From Candidatus Dormiibacter inghamiae (GTDB lineage Bacteria; Chloroflexota; Dormibacteria; Dormibacterales; Dormibacteraceae), in the NCBI GenBank assembly GCA_016464825.1, contig JAEKNQ010000035.1, positions 1 to 64,000 on the forward strand: a stretch of 64,000 nucleotides of DNA. The letters run 5' to 3'. This document shows, one piece after another, positions 60,238-64,000 of the stretch. A program made the translations under genes and the position numbers. The notes beneath the pieces were generated by a model that had not been told where the DNA came from, made no database searches, and saw only the letters and a list, made by a program, of their open reading frames with translations. Positions within the stretch are counted from its first letter, which is position 1. Each line of letters begins with the position of its first letter.

Positions 60238-60786
60238 ATGAGGGCTCGCGTACCGCAGGGCGTGGATCTCGAGGACAAGCTCATCTTTGGCCTCTCGCCG
60301 ATCAGGTTCGGCTATCTGGTCATCGCCGTCATTGGAGCCTTCACAGTGTGGGGTCTGCAGGTGCTCCCGGGAGTGGTGCGGGCGTTCTGCTGCCTGCTGA
60401 TGCTGCTGTCGGGGCCGGTCCTGGCGTGGGGCAGGGTCTGCGGCACTCGGAGCGATCGCCTCGCCTGGGACTGCCTGGTCTTCTTGCGACGCAACCATAC
60501 GCTGGAGCTTGCAGCGCTCGAGTGGAGGAAGGCGGCAGTCGCTTCGCGCAGGCTGTCCGAGGCGGCCTCGGGGACAGCTGAACTGCCGCTGACGACCAGG
60601 CCGGAAGGAGCGCACGACACGGCCCCTGGTTCGGCTCAGATCCTGCAACTTCCCGACGTCAGTGAAGGTAGCAGCGTCGTAGACGAGTCGTCGCCAGGAG
60701 CAGCATCTTCAATACTTCCTGGCTTCGGCCGGGAGCTGGACCTCGCGGCGATCAATCGACTCGCCATCCTCGAGGTGGCAGCATGA
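60238..60786 (+). CDS. PrgI-like membrane protein of the conjugation system
   Basis: A 182-residue protein. It starts RARVPQGVDLEDKLIFGLSPIRFGYLVIAVIG and has two hydrophobic segments (about residues 25-45 and 50-68) after a short N-terminus, the arrangement of PrgI/SCO6880-type proteins that precede VirB4 in Gram-positive conjugation modules (VP-x-x-x-x-x-x-KIxFGLTxRQ type start). The C-terminal half is soluble and low-complexity. It overlaps the VirB4 gene by 4 bp (ATGA). No ribosome site is obvious; ATG at 60238 may be leaderless. Confidence 0.8.
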   Translation: MRARVPQGVDLEDKLIFGLSPIRFGYLVIAVIGAFTVWGLQVLPGVVRAFCCLLMLLSGPVLAWGRVCGTRSDRLAWDCLVFLRRNHTLELAALEWRKAAVASRRLSEAASGTAELPLTTRPEGAHDTAPGSAQILQLPDVSEGSSVVDESSPGAASSILPGFGRELDLAAINRLAILEVAA

Positions 60787-62879
60787 AGGATCGGCTGGCG
60801 GGCGTCGCCCGCGCGGCGGGACGGTTGCCCTGGCCAGTGCGAGTAGTTCCCCGGCCGGCGAGGCAGCTGGCGGCCGAGACGGCGAGATCCAGTCCCATCA
60901 GCACGGCCGCGCTCGGTTTCCTGGATGCCACTGACGAAGACCGTCTGCGCTGGGCCAGCGGGTTCCGGGCACTGTTGGACGGGCTTGACAGCAGCCTGCA
61001 GGTCGTCATCGACTCTAGCCCAGGCGTTGCTGGCCCAGCGGGCGATCCGCAGCAAGGGCAGGCAGTGCCCCCAGCGGAGGAACGGCGCGCGGCCGACCTC
61101 GCTTTCGCCACCTCCCTGCGCCGATCCCCCGAGGCCCAAGCGCGACTGGTTAGGCTCGTAGTGGATTCAACCTCGGTGGAAGGTCTACGGCGGGCGTTGG
61201 GCGGGATGGGCGTACGGGTGGAGGAGGAGCTCGCGGGAGACGACCGGGATCTTGCTCTTCATGGTCGCGAGCTGAGGCAGGCGCTGCACGATGGCAACGG
61301 CTGGCATCGCACCTGGTTCATCGATCGCTTCCCCGGCTCCGAGTTGGAGGCGGGCTGGCTGTTGCGGCTCATCCCGCCCGGCCTGCACCTTTCGCTGAGC
61401 TGGCACGCGGAGCGCCTCTCGACCAGCTGGGTGGTCCACTATCTGCAACGACAGCTGGTCAACATGCGAGCAGCGCGTTCAGAGCAGCCTGACGGCGTCG
61501 GTGATCCGGCGCTGCGCGGCGCCATGCCTGCTGCTGAGCAGTTGCAGGAGCAACTGATTGCCAGTCAGGAATCGGCTTTCTACACCTCCGTCTACCTGAC
61601 GGTCACTGTGGATGAGCGAGAAGATCTGGTCCTGGCCAGCCGCCGAATTCAAGCAGCGGCTCGGGCAAGCCTCTGCAGCCTCGTCGCCTGCGACTTCCGC
61701 CAACTCGACGGCCGTCTCTGCACCCTGCCGCTGGGCCAAGACGTCTTGGCCCGCAAGCGGCTTCTGCACAGCTCCTCCTTGACGACGCTCTTTCCCTGGT
61801 TCGACGCTGATCTCTACGAGCCGGACGGGCTGGTGCTGGGTAGGTCGCGAGCTACAGGGCAACCCGTGATGGTCGACCCCTTTGACGACCGCCGCTACGC
61901 CAACGCCAACATCGGCGTCTTCGGCCACTCAGGGGCGGGCAAAACATACCTGATGTCCGTGCTCTTGGTGTCCGCTCTCAACACAGGAGCGCAGATCTTC
62001 GTCATCGACCCTGAACATGAGTACGGGACGCTGGCTGAGATGCTGGGCGGTGTGGACATCCCCCTCAACCTCGGCTCTCACCACTCCCTCAACGTCCTCG
62101 AGATGCGTGGCGGCCAGACGGGAGATGAGGCAACTCTCGGACCAGCGGTGGCAGACACGGTTGACCTCTGCGCCACAATCTGCGGCTCGCTGGACGAGGC
62201 GGAGCGAGCTGTCCTGGAGCAGGCGATCAGGCAGACCTTCCAGACAGTCAGTGATCCGGTCTTGGGAGACGTGGCTGCGCTGCTGGAGCCGAACTCTCGA
62301 GCCGGCAAGGTGCTCGGGCGCTGGGTCCAAGGCAGCCTCGGCCAAATCTTCAGCCGGCCTACGAACGTAGACCTGGAAGCACCAGTGATTGTGTTCGGCA
62401 TGCGTGAGTTGAGACAGGAGATGATCGCCCCCGTCCACTATCTGCTGGCCGAGGCGCTTTGGGCGCGGATCAAGAAGCGTGATCGCCGCCGGCTTCTCGT
62501 CATCGATGAGCTGGGCCTGCTGTTCGAGGATGCGACGATCCGCCAGTTCGTGGTGGCGCTCGCCCGAAGGATCCGCAAGTACCACGGCTCACTCGTCTTT
62601 GCCACCCAGAACCCCGGCGACCTGTTCAGCAGCGAGGCGGGTCGCGTGGTAGCGACCAACCCGGCGCTGATGTTCTTCGGCGCCCAGCGGCCCGCCGAGG
62701 CGCAGAAGATTCAAGCGGCGTTCAGTTTGAGTGAGGCCCAGCGCTCAACCCTGGAGACCTGCCGGCGGGGGGAATTCCTGCTCGCTGCAGGTCCGCACCG
62801 GCTGCCGCTTGCAGTCCAGGCGCCACCCTGGCAGGCGGCGGCGATGGCAGCTGCACGCGCCGGTCCGCCACTTGCTTGA
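60783..62879 (+). CDS. VirB4/TraC-like conjugation ATPase
   Basis: A 698-residue ATPase that energises the secretion channel. The N-terminal part (about 1-370) is the family's membrane/partner domain. Walker A is GHSGAGKTYLM (about 382-392), followed by IFVIDPEHEYGTLAEMLGG, which is typical of VirB4; Walker B is RRLLVIDELGLLFE (about 570-583) and the sensor FATQNPGDLF is near 615. All motifs are intact, and length is normal for Gram-positive VirB4. It is co-translated with the PrgI-like gene. No further transfer gene follows in the 196-bp gap to the next frame. Confidence 0.92.
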   Translation: MKDRLAGVARAAGRLPWPVRVVPRPARQLAAETARSSPISTAALGFLDATDEDRLRWASGFRALLDGLDSSLQVVIDSSPGVAGPAGDPQQGQAVPPAEERRAADLAFATSLRRSPEAQARLVRLVVDSTSVEGLRRALGGMGVRVEEELAGDDRDLALHGRELRQALHDGNGWHRTWFIDRFPGSELEAGWLLRLIPPGLHLSLSWHAERLSTSWVVHYLQRQLVNMRAARSEQPDGVGDPALRGAMPAAEQLQEQLIASQESAFYTSVYLTVTVDEREDLVLASRRIQAAARASLCSLVACDFRQLDGRLCTLPLGQDVLARKRLLHSSSLTTLFPWFDADLYEPDGLVLGRSRATGQPVMVDPFDDRRYANANIGVFGHSGAGKTYLMSVLLVSALNTGAQIFVIDPEHEYGTLAEMLGGVDIPLNLGSHHSLNVLEMRGGQTGDEATLGPAVADTVDLCATICGSLDEAERAVLEQAIRQTFQTVSDPVLGDVAALLEPNSRAGKVLGRWVQGSLGQIFSRPTNVDLEAPVIVFGMRELRQEMIAPVHYLLAEALWARIKKRDRRRLLVIDELGLLFEDATIRQFVVALARRIRKYHGSLVFATQNPGDLFSSEAGRVVATNPALMFFGAQRPAEAQKIQAAFSLSEAQRSTLETCRRGEFLLAAGPHRLPLAVQAPPWQAAAMAAARAGPPLA

Positions 62880-63075
62880 AAGGGCCGAACGTCACACGGT
62901 CATGCTCCTGACCGGTATTCGATCCGGTTGTTCGCTGGCGTGAGGCGTCCGCACGGTAATTGCAGCGCAAGTCACGGAAGTTGGTCGATCGCTGGGCTTT
63001 GAGTGTCGGTGCTTCAAAGCGAGAGGACATGTTGAACCGGGGCCGGCGCAGCTGGGCGCAGGTAGCATTTCGGGC

Positions 63076-63669
63076 ATGCCCAGGGTTGTCCATCACCGGT
63101 TTCACCGGCTGGGGGGCGATCTGCAGGACTCGGTCCTAGCCAGCTTCAATACGCTCGCCGCGCAGCGTCCCTGGCGGGGGGAGTCGCCCTGGTTGGCGAG
63201 TGATCGTGCGACAGGACTGTTCGAGATGGAGTTCCTGCGCCATGTCCGTGAAGCTGAGGGCGAAGATGTCACGGCGGCCGGTTTTCTCAAGTCGGGCGGC
63301 GATGAGACTGACGTGCTCGTCTTCATGCTCTTCCTGCGGGATCTCAGCGCCAGCCTGGGCCTGAGGGTGACAGTGAGGGACGAGGACAACCCTTTCACGA
63401 AGCTGCGCTATCTGGATTTCTGGCATGGCTTGCTGCCTTCTGGCGACCAGCTCGAAGACCTCCTCGCCAGGCGCCCGGTGATCAAGCGGGTGGACGGCCA
63501 ATCGATCCACTTCTACCCGCCGGCCCATCGCCAGGGCGCTATTCAGGCTTCCCGGCCCGAGCAGTGGGGCTACGCGCTGTGTGGGCTCAGAGCGTATGCG
63601 CCAACGCTGCTGGAGGCGGAGCAGGAGGCTCTGAAGATTCTGCGCGCGCTGGGCCACCTTGGCCGCTGA
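63076..63669 (+). CDS. Hypothetical protein
   Basis: A 197-residue soluble protein with a mix of helices and strands (for example FLKSGGDETDVLVFMLFLRDLSASLGLRVTVRDE and LRYLDFWHGLLPSGDQLEDLL). I do not recognise a family. No signal or membrane segment is present. The lipase-like gene overlaps its end, suggesting co-expression. A 196-bp gap separates it from the VirB4 gene. Confidence 0.65.
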   Translation: MPRVVHHRFHRLGGDLQDSVLASFNTLAAQRPWRGESPWLASDRATGLFEMEFLRHVREAEGEDVTAAGFLKSGGDETDVLVFMLFLRDLSASLGLRVTVRDEDNPFTKLRYLDFWHGLLPSGDQLEDLLARRPVIKRVDGQSIHFYPPAHRQGAIQASRPEQWGYALCGLRAYAPTLLEAEQEALKILRALGHLGR

Positions 63670-64000
63670 GCCTGAACAGAACGAGGGGTGGCTTCGCGGC
63701 CGGGACGGCACTTCGCTGTTCTGGCGCGCCTGGACGGTTCCCGAGCCAAGCTTCGCGGTGGTGGTTGCCCATGGTCTGGGCGAGCATTCGGGTCGATACT
63801 CCCGGCTCGGGCGGGCGCTGAACCGCCGTGGCATCTCCTGCTATGCCGTGGACTTGCGAGGCATGGGCCGGAGCGCGGGCAAGCGAGGTCACCTCAAGGC
63901 TTGGTCGGACTGGATAGACGACTATGCAGACCTCCTCGCCTTCGCGGCGGATTTGGCGGGCGGCTGCGAAGTTGTGCCGCTTGGCCACTCCTTTGGTGGC
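63659..64000 (+). CDS. Alpha/beta hydrolase, monoacylglycerol-lipase-like (cut by window edge)
   Basis: The frame reads WLRGRDGTSLFWRAW, VVVAHGLGEHSGRYSRLGRALNRRG, YAVDLRGMGRSAGKRGHLK and ends at PLGHSFGG, the nucleophile elbow of monoacylglycerol lipase/lysophospholipase-type hydrolases (Hydrolase_4). At least 114 residues are present; the C-terminal half lies beyond the window. The start is taken as TTG at 63659, overlapping the previous gene, but no ribosome site supports it. Confidence 0.85.
   Translation, partial: MAAEPEQNEGWLRGRDGTSLFWRAWTVPEPSFAVVVAHGLGEHSGRYSRLGRALNRRGISCYAVDLRGMGRSAGKRGHLKAWSDWIDDYADLLAFAADLAGGCEVVPLGHSFGG

Overview
The window is GC-rich bacterial DNA in which genes start at ATG, GTG or TTG and often overlap by 4 bp (ATGA/GTGA). 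The content (many ABC/LacI catabolic clusters, SnoaL-like proteins, an LLM-type flavin/F420 monooxygenase, DUF6308 and ARPP-1/TY-Chap relatives, an actinobacterial-type minimal conjugation system) suggests a soil bacterium of the Actinomycetota / Chloroflexota / Candidatus Dormibacterota kind. The phylum cannot be fixed from this sequence alone.

Region 1 (about 0.2-14.4 kb): a long minus-strand operon (transcribed from about 10.9 kb down to 0.25 kb) encodes a cupin, a ribose-type ABC importer, a double SnoaL-like protein, a histidinol-dehydrogenase-like (HpsN-like) enzyme, a nitrilase-type amidohydrolase, a natural fusion of an HpcH/HpaI aldolase with an alpha/beta hydrolase, and a MetE-like zinc enzyme. 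A divergent plus-strand operon encodes a second HpsN-like dehydrogenase, a LacI regulator and a short-chain dehydrogenase. Together they look like an import-and-degrade pathway for a small polyol-like or sulfonated substrate that I cannot name. A sugar-porter permease and an agmatinase-family enzyme follow (14.4-17.2 kb), then a truncated NMT1-type binding protein.

Region 2 (18.0-28.4 kb): a DUF993 aldolase-like protein, a D-threonine aldolase/D-serine dehydratase-like PLP enzyme and a second MetE-like enzyme form one minus-strand operon. It diverges, over two back-to-back LacI-type operators, from a LacI regulator followed by a NitT/TauT-type ABC importer, an LLM monooxygenase, a phytoene-desaturase-like FAD enzyme and a creatininase-family amidohydrolase.

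Region 3 (28.4-36.5 kb) is a decayed accessory zone: a tRNA-like fragment, an IS481-type transposase remnant, a truncated DUF6308 gene, a frameshifted ARPP-1-like gene coupled to a TY-Chap gene, a HicBA-type toxin-antitoxin pair, and a membrane-anchored winged-helix regulator with a decayed partial duplicate.

Region 4 (36.5-40.8 kb and 60.2-62.9 kb) holds the two halves of a type IV conjugation module: inverted repeats (possible oriT), an accessory protein, an HxH relaxase, a coupling ATPase, a pilin-like protein and a VirB6/TrbL-like protein on the left; a PrgI-like protein and VirB4 on the right. Between them lies about 19 kb bounded by an excisionase-like HTH gene (40.8 kb) and by a tyrosine integrase next to tRNA-Lys(CTT) (58.8-60.1 kb). 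That segment is loaded with amide/nitrogen catabolism: acetamidase, PuuE-type deacetylase, APC permease, isochorismatase-type hydrolase, two SDRs, an aminotransferase, a cyclase-family hydrolase, an amidase, a broken M20 hydrolase, and a broken E1-beta convergent with an intact E1-alpha. The window ends in a monoacylglycerol-lipase-like gene cut by the edge.
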